Assembly: GCA_934358675.1 (NCBI GenBank)
Contig: CAKRKX010000076.1
Location: forward strand, 1-12,072
Direction: 5' to 3'
Length of the DNA stretch: 12,072 nt
Origin: an uncultured Agathobacter sp.
GTDB taxonomy: Bacteria; Bacillota; Clostridia; Lachnospirales; Lachnospiraceae
Below, piece by piece: positions 1 to 6,885 of this stretch. How positions within the stretch are numbered: the stretch's first letter is position 1; each line of letters opens with the position of its first letter. Under the pieces are notes generated by a model that saw nothing but the letters and a program-made list of their open reading frames with translations, was not told where the DNA came from and searched no databases. Both the position numbers and the translations under genes were made by a program.

Positions 1-198
1 ATTTCCTTCCATTACCCACATGCCGATCTGCTCCATCAGAATCTGTGATTCCGACTGAAGGTCGATCTGTGCGGATGCATTATTATAGTTTTTATGTGCA
101 GCACCTAAAAAGATGGTTGCGGCGATCATGATGATCGAAGAAATTGCAATCGCAATGATCAATTCCACAAATGTAATTCCACGCTGATCCTGTCTCAC
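1..198 (-). CDS. GspJ/PilW-like minor prepilin, 3' end cut by window edge
   Basis: Only the first 66 codons are in the window and the frame is open to base 1. The product starts MRQDQRG and continues ITFVELIIAIAISS. This is a class III prepilin signal: a 7-residue basic leader, Gly at -1, Glu at +5, and a hydrophobic helix to about residue 32, followed by a polar amphipathic stretch (residues 34-60). The GTG at 198-196 is the start because AGGAG (210-206) lies 7 bases upstream and an in-frame TGA closes the frame just before it. The run after the helix, with Leu/Gln-rich spacing and an ILMEQIG segment, resembles PilW/GspJ-type minor pilins; this assignment is inference from little sequence. 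It is the fourth consecutive minor prepilin and starts 55 bases after the stop of the GspH-like gene, so it is almost certainly cotranscribed. Expected role: a subunit of the pilus-tip priming complex, processed by PilD. Position +1 is Ile rather than the common Phe or Met. Confidence 0.88.
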   Translation of the reverse strand, partial: MRQDQRGITFVELIIAIAISSIIMIAATIFLGAAHKNYNNASAQIDLQSESQILMEQIGMWVMEGN

Positions 199-253
199 CC
201 AACCACTCCTTTCTCATTTTTGCACGCTGAGATCAATTCTTGCTGCTTTTCTG

Positions 254-754
254 CTACTGCTCAATAATGTGTTTTCCGGTATCATATACAAGCGTGATGC
301 TGTACTCCGGCACGCCATCGATCAGAATGGTATGTACCGTTGTGTCAGCCGAATCAAATGTTGCCTGCTTTGTGTAGGCAATCTTCATATAACTGTTCTC
401 CGCCAGTTCGCTTCCGTCCTGACAGATCTTGATCGTATTGTTGGACAACTTTGTTCCGTCCTTCGTCAGCTTGCTTCCGTCAAAAGACGACAGATTATCC
501 GGCAGAATGTCCGCGTAATATCCGCTGCTTAAATGATAAATATACAGATACGAATCACCGGATTTACTCATGGTCTTTACCCGCAGCTGGTCAAGAGAAG
601 AGTCAATGGTCTTCATCACCTTCTGGGTGTCCGCATAGTGCAGATGTCCGATCATCATGACCGACGAGCCAACCAGAATACCGATGATCGCAATCACGAT
701 AATGATCTCTACCAATGTAATACCGGTGTTGTCCCGTAACGTTCGTTCTCTCAT
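254..754 (-). CDS. GspH-like minor prepilin
   Basis: A 166-residue prepilin. I place the start at the ATG at 754-752 because AGGAG (766-762) sits 7 bases before it; a GTG two codons upstream (760) would be only 1 base from that site. The N-terminus is MRERTLRDNTG followed by ITLVEIIIVIAIIGILVG: an 11-residue leader, Gly at -1, Ile at +1, Glu at +5, and one hydrophobic helix. The small C-terminal domain (about residues 40-166) ends in strands such as SITLVYD, and the size fits GspH/FimT-type pseudopilins. The Shine-Dalgarno overlaps the TAA of the upstream 740-residue prepilin gene, which suggests translational coupling. Expected role: a minor pilin of the initiation complex, inserted in the membrane and cleaved and N-methylated by PilD. 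The prepilin class is certain; the GspH assignment rests on size, the helix sequence and the position in the I-K-H-J-like set. Confidence 0.92.
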   Translation of the reverse strand: MRERTLRDNTGITLVEIIIVIAIIGILVGSSVMMIGHLHYADTQKVMKTIDSSLDQLRVKTMSKSGDSYLYIYHLSSGYYADILPDNLSSFDGSKLTKDGTKLSNNTIKICQDGSELAENSYMKIAYTKQATFDSADTTVHTILIDGVPEYSITLVYDTGKHIIEQ

Positions 755-765
755 TGGCACGCTCC

Positions 766-2988
766 TTAATTCTTTTTCCAGTTGTCATATCCGATATAAG
801 ATTCCATATCCAAACCACCGGAAATATTTGCCGTTGCGGAAGCCGTATAGCCCTTGAAAAATTGTGAAAATGAAGGTGCCGCCTGCTTTTGGTCCTCCGC
901 AAACAGATTCGAAACGAAAAGCTTGTTTTCCTTTACCTGTGCACCCGAATCAAACGAAACTTCGCCACCGGAAATAAGCAATCCCTCAAACTGTCCCGAA
1001 ACTTTTACATTCCCTGTTGCCACGACGATTCCCTTTGTGATCGATGTTGGAAGAACATAGGTTCCCGTATTCTCGATCAGGTACACATCCCAATTGGGAT
1101 TTGGCTGATACACGGTCATATCCGGACTCAACGGATCTTTATGTGCTTCAATCTCCTGCACAAGCGCATCACGGTCGATCAGCCTGTCAAACACCGGATC
1201 CATCCGTTTGTTGATAACCTCATGACCGGACGATGAATCGATAAACCGGATGTTATCCTCTGTCACTCCCTGCCCGGATTCGGTCAGACCCAACTCTAAT
1301 GATTTGTATCTTACCGCAATATTGGAACTTAAATTCCATAATACACCACTGCTGCTTTTCCAGTTATCCGGCTGTATCGTTACCGATTTCTCTTTCAGCA
1401 ATTCCTCCGAATCATTCCGGTACATGATATCTCCTGCAAGTGTCATGATCAGCTTATTGTTAATGATCAAAGCATCCTGATCCAGATAGCTGCCTGCCAG
1501 ACCACCGGCTTTACTTGCGTTGTTGTCATAGTAAGTAGAAAAATACTGATTTGCGTCATTCTGTGACTTAAAGTTCAGATAATAATTGACTCCTTCGGAA
1601 TAATAATACGGAACCAATGGTTTCTCTGTGCTCAGAAAACTTAGCAGCGTTTCCTTCGTAATATTAAGTTTTCTGGCATATTGTGCGCATCCGTCATATG
1701 CTTCGCCGTTCTGCTGTGCCTTAAACTTTATATGGTTTAAATCGCTTGCATCAACATATTCGGGAGGAACATAATACGCCAACTGATTCGTTCTTGCAGC
1801 GAGCGACTCTCCCATAAGAATATCCGAATTTTTGTTGTCTTTGTTATCGGTATCCGCTTTGCGCGAAATAAACGTTCTTCCTGCAAGCATCAGATAATTT
1901 AAATCCGTCAGGTCCAGCTTGCAATCCCTTCCATTGATCATGATCGCACTGCTGAAATCGGCATCGGTCGACATGGAATCATCGCCTGTCACATAATTTT
2001 TCTTAAAATTATAGCCGTAATAGCTTCCTTTGAGCTTCATGTCACTCTGCATGCCGTTTAGCGCAAGATCATCCGCCACGTATGCATTTCCGTTAATTAC
2101 AAGTTTCGAAGCACCTCTTCCGGTTGTCCGGATATTCTCAGCCCAGATTGCGGAATTTCCATTTCCAACTGTCAGATCCGAGCCGCTCTCCACTTCGATA
2201 TCGCCGCGCGTGACAATATTTTTTCCCGTTAATGTTCCGCTTCCGCCGGATGTTGCTTTCACACCGCCCGCACCGGCATACACATTTCCATCAATTCCAA
2301 CTCCTGCCGCATTGATACGGATCTGCTCGTCCGCGATCAATGCGTATTTCATAAATTCCGGAACCTGGCTTTGTCCCGCAAAATTCATATTCGGTGTGGA
2401 AAAAACAAGATCGGTCGTAATCTTCGTCTCATAATCCTGCGCATCTTTGTATACGACCTGTATATTTTTTAACGTAAAAACTCCCGCATCGTAATCCGCC
2501 TCATACTTCGGATCGGCTGCCGCAACAAAACAAGCCTGTTCCGCCACATCCAGAGTACAGCTTTTTACTTTGTCGGTATCATAGTTTGAAACGCAGTACG
2601 CGACCGCGCCCTGCGCATTATTTGTCGTTGTCTTGGCAGCGGCAGGATTACCAAAATAGTTCTCAAGCCCCTGCATATATTTCTGCCGGAACACCTCCTG
2701 CGCGTTCTGTCCGCTGCCGGTATATTTCAGATAATTCTGCAAAACATCCACATAGACATCCTCCAGCACAGCCTCCGCCTGTTGTCTTGCGCCTGTGCGC
2801 AGATCATCCATGACCGCATCCGCACTGTAGAAATTCTTCTTTGTGCCACGCTCCACTTCCTTCATCTGGATATTGACGATCGTAATCTTCGTGATCACGA
2901 CAGCAATCGCGCTGACTACGACCAGAAGGATCATTACCGCAAGCAGAGAAGCACCGCGATTATCATTTTTTAATGAACTTCGTCTCAT
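766..2988 (-). CDS. Very large PilX/GspK-like minor prepilin (740 aa) lacking Glu5
   Basis: The N-terminus is MRRSSLKNDNRG followed by ASLLAVMILLVVVSAIAVV: a 12-residue basic leader, Gly at -1 and one hydrophobic helix (13-33). Position +5 is Ala17 instead of Glu, which is typical of GspK and PilX, the subunits at the tip of the priming complex. A KNFYSADAVMDDLR segment (51-64) matches the helical register of PilX-type proteins. Residues 215-325 and 645-700 contain short Gly/Asn-rich strands (INAAGVGIDGNVYAG, VVATGNVKVSGQFEG) that look like a right-handed beta-solenoid; this fold is inference. Five Cys (132, 144, 153, 356, 434). PilX is usually below 250 residues and GspK about 320, so the ectodomain is greatly enlarged and may act as adhesin or tip. 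Start: ATG preceded by GGGGAG at 5 bases; only 2 bases separate it from the upstream stop. In C. difficile the comparable gene is called pilK. Prepilin class is certain, the tip role inferred. Confidence 0.9.
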   Translation of the reverse strand: MRRSSLKNDNRGASLLAVMILLVVVSAIAVVITKITIVNIQMKEVERGTKKNFYSADAVMDDLRTGARQQAEAVLEDVYVDVLQNYLKYTGSGQNAQEVFRQKYMQGLENYFGNPAAAKTTTNNAQGAVAYCVSNYDTDKVKSCTLDVAEQACFVAAADPKYEADYDAGVFTLKNIQVVYKDAQDYETKITTDLVFSTPNMNFAGQSQVPEFMKYALIADEQIRINAAGVGIDGNVYAGAGGVKATSGGSGTLTGKNIVTRGDIEVESGSDLTVGNGNSAIWAENIRTTGRGASKLVINGNAYVADDLALNGMQSDMKLKGSYYGYNFKKNYVTGDDSMSTDADFSSAIMINGRDCKLDLTDLNYLMLAGRTFISRKADTDNKDNKNSDILMGESLAARTNQLAYYVPPEYVDASDLNHIKFKAQQNGEAYDGCAQYARKLNITKETLLSFLSTEKPLVPYYYSEGVNYYLNFKSQNDANQYFSTYYDNNASKAGGLAGSYLDQDALIINNKLIMTLAGDIMYRNDSEELLKEKSVTIQPDNWKSSSGVLWNLSSNIAVRYKSLELGLTESGQGVTEDNIRFIDSSSGHEVINKRMDPVFDRLIDRDALVQEIEAHKDPLSPDMTVYQPNPNWDVYLIENTGTYVLPTSITKGIVVATGNVKVSGQFEGLLISGGEVSFDSGAQVKENKLFVSNLFAEDQKQAAPSFSQFFKGYTASATANISGGLDMESYIGYDNWKKN

Positions 2989-2990
2989 CG

Positions 2991-4145
2991 CTACTCCCCT
3001 TTCGCCGAATTAACCGTAATGTACCGGTAATCATCCCTGTCCGCTTCGTTTCCTTTATTCTTTTGGTAAACGCTGACTTCCACGTTTACGTTTCGTATGC
3101 CGGATTCCTCCGGAACCAAATCCTCAACATTGCTCAGTTTGTAAGAATCCTGCCAGATTCCTCCACCGTTTGTGACAGGCGGATTCTCATAGGACTTCTT
3201 TCCGAGATTCGACGCAACCTCCGGCATCGGACAGCCATCTTTCGGCGAGATCACCAGTTTGTAACCGCTAAATCCCGCAGTGACCTCATCGATATTCTGG
3301 CATACGGCGATCAGTTTCGGCACCGCCGTTGCCGCATCGCAACGAATCTCCAGATGATCGGTGTTATCCGCATTCCGATACGCGTAATACATCAGATAGA
3401 TGTGCTCCACATTCTGTATATTTTCTTCCGCGAAATCATTGCATGTATAAACTTCCGTGCTGTCGATTACTTCCGCACCATCTGCTCCCGTCACGTCCAC
3501 GCACTGATAAGAGCATGCCACTCTTACATACTGCTTCTCTATCGTAATGGAAATCGTACGTTTCAGATGACATTGAATATAATCGCGGAGATCTCCGGCA
3601 TCCATCGACGCCGCTGTATCTCCGAGATACAGCATATATTCCGCCGAAAAATAGTTTAACGCATCCTGCATCTGGCCGTTTTCCAAAGCGACAACATCCT
3701 TCGTGTCATCGATCCCGTCAAACTGCGGCACCTTCTCTACATTCTCCGCGGTATCCGTATTGACCTTCACCACGATATCGTAATCTTCGCCGATTGCATC
3801 CGCCTGTCCGTAATATTCCGCAGAACCGCCGATTACGGGACCGCCTGCCGCTACCGATGTGTACGATGTCAACGCATAATTTTTTCCTGTCAGATACGGT
3901 ACGTCAAATCCCGAAGCCGTCACATTCTGTATCAGATTTTGTTGTGCCTTTACGTCTTCCATGATCTCCTGCGCCAGATGCGATGCGTGCTGCTTATCCG
4001 CCATCTTCGCATTGTATTTCATGGACTGCGTAAAATACGACATGAGCGGAATCGAGAGGATTGCAAGGATTGCCATAGAAAGGATGACTTCCAGCAATGA
4101 AAAACCGGCATTGGATAAAGCCCTTTGATTTTTTAGTTTTTTCAT
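2991..4145 (-). CDS. PilV/GspI-like minor prepilin
   Basis: A 384-residue prepilin. The leader MKKLKNQRALSNAG (14 residues, basic) is followed by FSLLEVILSMAILAILSIP: Gly at -1, Phe at +1, Glu at +5, and a hydrophobic helix to about residue 36. The next segment, KMADKQHASHLAQEIMEDVK, has the Ala/Gln/Glu pattern seen after the helix of PilV/GspI-type proteins. The start ATG at 4145-4143 follows AGGAGG at 7 bases. The ectodomain is larger than in classical GspI. It holds seven Cys (192, 211, 215, 235, 269, 282, 305), none near the membrane helix. It is the first of the four minor prepilins, 35 bases after pilO, and its TAG stop is 2 bases before the next start, so the pair is translationally coupled. 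Expected role: priming complex subunit that recruits the GspJ- and GspK-like partners (GspI knowledge from type II secretion). The prepilin call is certain; the PilV/GspI assignment is moderate. Confidence 0.92.
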   Translation of the reverse strand: MKKLKNQRALSNAGFSLLEVILSMAILAILSIPLMSYFTQSMKYNAKMADKQHASHLAQEIMEDVKAQQNLIQNVTASGFDVPYLTGKNYALTSYTSVAAGGPVIGGSAEYYGQADAIGEDYDIVVKVNTDTAENVEKVPQFDGIDDTKDVVALENGQMQDALNYFSAEYMLYLGDTAASMDAGDLRDYIQCHLKRTISITIEKQYVRVACSYQCVDVTGADGAEVIDSTEVYTCNDFAEENIQNVEHIYLMYYAYRNADNTDHLEIRCDAATAVPKLIAVCQNIDEVTAGFSGYKLVISPKDGCPMPEVASNLGKKSYENPPVTNGGGIWQDSYKLSNVEDLVPEESGIRNVNVEVSVYQKNKGNEADRDDYRYITVNSAKGE

Positions 4146-4180
4146 CCGAAAGCCTCCTTTCCGGTCTTTTTATGCTTCGT

Positions 4181-5017
4181 CTAGTAACGATCCCCCGAAG
4201 CTTCCTGTGAACGTTCTATCGTTTTACCGAAGATATTCGATACGCCCTTTGGCATGAAGTCAAATACCGGAGGAACGTACTCTTTACCGGTATTCGTAAT
4301 ATAGTACATGTTCAGTGTCATCTCACCGGTCAGTTTTCCGGTAGCGTCATCAAACGCAGCTGTAAACTGCGTAATCGTTGTGCGATCCTGAAACGCATTG
4401 ACATAGGCGATCATTTCTTTTAATCCGTTGTAGCTTGCTTCGTAGCGGATTCCGATCGATGCATAATATCCTGCGACATTTCCGGATGTATCTGCAGATG
4501 CATCCGTTGCTGCATCGTCTGTTCCGTCCCCGGTACTCTGGGTATCCGCTGTCGCAGACGTATCACCGGCCGCACTGTCGGCGGCTCCGTCCGCGGCATC
4601 CGTGCTGCTGTTCGCTGCATCGGTGCTGCTGCCTGCGGCTGTCGTATCAGCTGCTCCCACAAGCGGCATACGCATCGCAAACGTGATATCCGTGATATGG
4701 AAATCACTGCTGTGGTCTTCATAATCCTGCAGCGACTCGATGGACTTCTCCGTCGTCATATCGGACGGATACTTCGCAATAATGTCCGCCTGCGTCTGCT
4801 TCATATTCTCAATATTTTCCTTTACCTGCGGCAGGGAAGCCTCCATCTGCTGCATCTGCTGCACCTTGGCACTGTCCTGCTCGTTCTGTGCCTCAAGTTC
4901 GCTCGCCTTCGTCATTCCTTTATTGAAGATGAAAAAGTAAGAGCACGCCAGAATCACGATTGCAAAGAATATGATCAAAAGCCGCTTATCCGAATCTGAA
5001 ATTTTTATCTTATTCAT
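4181..5017 (-). CDS. pilO: PilO-like alignment-complex protein with a low-complexity linker
   Basis: I start the protein at the ATG at 5017-5015, giving 278 residues, because GGAGGAG (5031-5025) lies 7 bases upstream; an in-frame ATG at 5059 would add 14 residues without such a site. This start overlaps the 3' end of pilMN by 8 bases, a sign of coupled translation. Order of parts: short cytoplasmic N-terminus, one membrane helix (13-31), a coiled-coil-like segment (about 36-83, rich in Gln, Glu, Met and Ala), a short beta/alpha part (90-120), a 59-residue linker made almost only of Ala, Gly, Ser, Thr and Asp (121-179), and a C-terminal domain (180-241; GYYASIGIRYEASYNGLKEM) that resembles the ferredoxin-like fold of PilO. 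Family role: PilO pairs with PilN outside the membrane and aligns the motor with the assembling fibre. The call rests on topology, the position after PilN and the C-terminal pattern. The linker is unusual. Confidence 0.85.
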   Translation of the reverse strand: MNKIKISDSDKRLLIIFFAIVILACSYFFIFNKGMTKASELEAQNEQDSAKVQQMQQMEASLPQVKENIENMKQTQADIIAKYPSDMTTEKSIESLQDYEDHSSDFHITDITFAMRMPLVGAADTTAAGSSTDAANSSTDAADGAADSAAGDTSATADTQSTGDGTDDAATDASADTSGNVAGYYASIGIRYEASYNGLKEMIAYVNAFQDRTTITQFTAAFDDATGKLTGEMTLNMYYITNTGKEYVPPVFDFMPKGVSNIFGKTIERSQEASGDRY

Positions 5018-6734
5018 CTGCCTGCTCCTCCGATTCCTGCACATCTGCATAATATGCATTCACTGTATAAGTCCACTCGCTGCTTCCGCTCTCCTCATCC
5101 GTCTGTTCCGACATGGATGGGATCGAAGGATCCGTAAGTAATGTCACATTCTGGAAATTGAGCAGCATCTGACCAACCGTAATCTTTCGATCCGCCGTCA
5201 TATTCAGCGTGATCAGATTGTCATCCGTCTGCATACTGGTTACTTTTATCGCGCTCGGAAGTTCTGCTTCCAGCTGCTCGATCAGAGGAAGAAGGTATTC
5301 ATTCTTCGTCTTCGTTGCGTCATCGATTGTGACATAAACCTGCTCCTCCTGCTGCACGCGGCTGCTCTCGTCGTACGTCTCCTGCACATAGGCAAGTGAA
5401 GTCAGCTGATCCTGCAGGGAGCGGTGCTCGGAGTGCGCGATCAACTGGCGCACGCTTGATCCAAGGATCAGAAGCAGACTGAGCAAAAGTGATCCCGCAA
5501 ACAGAATGTATGCAGAATGCAGACCATTCTTCTTGTTATCCGCCTCCTGCATCTCCTTCGGTTTCGCATCGAGCGGATGCACGGCGGCACCGATGACCGA
5601 AAGGAATCCGACCGGCGTGGCTGCACGCGGCTGTCTGGTGTTGCTGCTCTCCTCCAATACCGGGTCGGTATAATCCTGATGCTCTTTCTTTCCGGCTTTC
5701 TTTTTGTCATTTACTCCATTCTGATTTCTCAGATCGATGATCTTTGCGAAATCAATCTTCTGCAGCGGAAGCGGTAACTCCTGCGCAAAAAGCTTATGGA
5801 TTCCCGCAAAACGCGATCCGTCGCCGACCAGATACACGTTTCCGACGAACTCTTTTTTTACCTGGTTCTGATAATAATCCAATGCCGTATTGGCAATGCG
5901 CAGATGATACCGGAGCGATTCCGCCAGATCCTCATACGCCTCATCCGCCTGTGTCTGATCGATCGCCTGCTGCGCAGGATCTCCGTTGTCCGGCATCGAC
6001 GGCTTATTAAAGATGACATTGTGCTCCAGCAGGAAATCGAATGCCTTCTCCTCGTCATCGATTCCAAGGATCGGATGAGCCACCACGGCGGAAATGGTTG
6101 CACCGTATCCGTATGGTGTCACACGCTGGAACGCAAGTTTCTTGTTCTCTAAAATGCTGATAACGGTCGCCTGCTCCTCCAGCTGGATGATCATCGCATT
6201 ATCTACGAAGCTGTCACACATCAGCTGAATGCAGCCATTGCCGATATAATCAAAGGTTTCCACCTTCAGTCCTGCCAATTGGGCAAAGGACACATAGTTG
6301 CCCAGCAGATTATCCGGGATTGCGACCAGAAGAAGCTTTAACTGTTTTTTTCCGTCATCCTCAACGACATCCATCTTGCTGTAACTGATCGTGTAGCCAC
6401 TGATGTCCATCGGGAAATAATCACGGCTCTGCGCATCGATGATGCCCTTGATCTTGTTGTCTTTGACATACGGAATCATCACTTCGCGGGTAACGACCTT
6501 GGAAGAGGACAACGTAAATACAACGTCCTTTTCCAAAATCTGCCGGCGCACAAGTTCTTCTTTTAACGCTCGCGCCAGACTGTCTTTATCTCTTATGTAT
6601 CCGTCTTCCACCGCATGCTCCGGCGTACGGAAGGCAAATGCCTCATGTACCGGTGGATTTTTCTTGCGGTAATCGACCAAAGCGACCTTGGTCCACTGGA
6701 TTCCGGTCTCAATACTGATCACTTTTTTTGCCAC
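5010..6734 (-). CDS. pilM: PilM-PilN fusion, pilus alignment complex
   Basis: A 574-residue fusion. The GTG at 6734-6732 is the probable start: GAGGGGG (6749-6743) lies 8 bases upstream and the product then begins MAKKVISIETG, the expected first strand of an actin-like PilM. The frame is open further upstream to an ATG at 6791, but that extension looks like untranslated leader. Residues 1 to about 385 are the PilM actin-like ATPase domain, with a conserved-looking YLVGDGSRFAGI (301-312) in the nucleotide-binding half. A charged linker (340-406) leads to one membrane helix (407-426) and a PilN-like outer part with a coiled-coil segment (436-465) and a ferredoxin-like domain (about 480-562). 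In most bacteria PilM and PilN are separate and PilM binds an N-terminal peptide of PilN (INLLP-type). I see no such motif here, as expected if fusion replaces that contact. Clostridial T4P loci are known to carry PilMN fusions. It is the first gene of the second transcription unit. Confidence 0.93.
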   Translation of the reverse strand: MAKKVISIETGIQWTKVALVDYRKKNPPVHEAFAFRTPEHAVEDGYIRDKDSLARALKEELVRRQILEKDVVFTLSSSKVVTREVMIPYVKDNKIKGIIDAQSRDYFPMDISGYTISYSKMDVVEDDGKKQLKLLLVAIPDNLLGNYVSFAQLAGLKVETFDYIGNGCIQLMCDSFVDNAMIIQLEEQATVISILENKKLAFQRVTPYGYGATISAVVAHPILGIDDEEKAFDFLLEHNVIFNKPSMPDNGDPAQQAIDQTQADEAYEDLAESLRYHLRIANTALDYYQNQVKKEFVGNVYLVGDGSRFAGIHKLFAQELPLPLQKIDFAKIIDLRNQNGVNDKKKAGKKEHQDYTDPVLEESSNTRQPRAATPVGFLSVIGAAVHPLDAKPKEMQEADNKKNGLHSAYILFAGSLLLSLLLILGSSVRQLIAHSEHRSLQDQLTSLAYVQETYDESSRVQQEEQVYVTIDDATKTKNEYLLPLIEQLEAELPSAIKVTSMQTDDNLITLNMTADRKITVGQMLLNFQNVTLLTDPSIPSMSEQTDEESGSSEWTYTVNAYYADVQESEEQADE

Positions 6735-6742
6735 TTTTTCTT

Positions 6743-6749
6743 CCCCCTC
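6743..6749 (-). promoter_or_regulatory. Ribosome-binding site deciding the pilMN GTG start
   Basis: On the minus strand GAGGGGG stands 8 bases before GTG 6734-6732. No comparable site precedes the in-frame ATG at 6791, so the 19-residue upstream extension is rejected. Confidence 0.7.
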
Positions 6750-6831
6750 ATTTACGTTCCAAATGTATATGGAAAAACATATATAAAACAATCACCATCT
6801 CTCACACTTTTTTCCAAACGCAATTGTCTTA

Positions 6832-6860
6832 TATATATTTTTCGTCCTATGCACAGTCAA
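6832..6860 (-). promoter_or_regulatory. Predicted sigma-A promoter for pilMN and downstream genes
   Basis: Read on the minus strand, a -35 box TTGACT (6860-6855, five of six to consensus) is followed by exactly 17 bases and a -10 box TATATA (6837-6832), which continues TATATATAAG. Transcription would start near 6825 and leave a leader of about 90 bases before the pilMN GTG. The -35 box overlaps the last two bases of the preceding hairpin. Box identity and spacing are seen directly; activity is inferred. The leader is AT-rich and I recognise no riboswitch in it. Confidence 0.65.
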
Positions 6861-6885
6861 AAGAAGTGAGTTTTTCACTTCTTTT
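6859..6885. terminator. Putative intrinsic terminator after pilD
   Basis: A perfect inverted repeat: AAAAGAAGTGA (6859-6869), a 5-base loop, and TCACTTCTTTT (6875-6885). In the minus-strand transcript the 3' arm ends in CUUCUUUU, so the U-rich tract is part of the stem itself, and a G follows. The pilD stop codon TAA (6886-6884) overlaps the hairpin base. The stem has only four G-C pairs, so termination may be partial and some readthrough into pilMN is likely. The symmetry would allow it to work in both directions, but no plus-strand gene is seen. Confidence 0.6.

Noticed and set aside
755..760. GTG start at 760 for the GspH-like prepilin
   Set aside because: Only 1 base separates it from AGGAG; the ATG at 754 has the normal 7-base spacing.
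5018..5059. N-terminal extension of pilO from an ATG at 5059
   Set aside because: It would overlap pilMN by 50 bases without a ribosome-binding site, while GGAGGAG sits 7 bases before the ATG at 5017.
6766..6783. TATATG/CATATA hairpin in the pilMN leader
   Set aside because: Six A/T-dominated base pairs around a six-base loop are expected by chance in such an AT-rich stretch; no U-run follows.
6735..6791. N-terminal extension of pilMN from an ATG at 6791
   Set aside because: The extra 19 residues are unlike PilM, no ribosome-binding site precedes that ATG, and a good site precedes the GTG at 6734.
6735..6830. c-di-GMP riboswitch in the pilMN leader
   Set aside because: T4P genes in some clostridia are under c-di-GMP riboswitches, but this leader is only about 90 bases, AT-rich, and shows none of the conserved blocks I would recognise.
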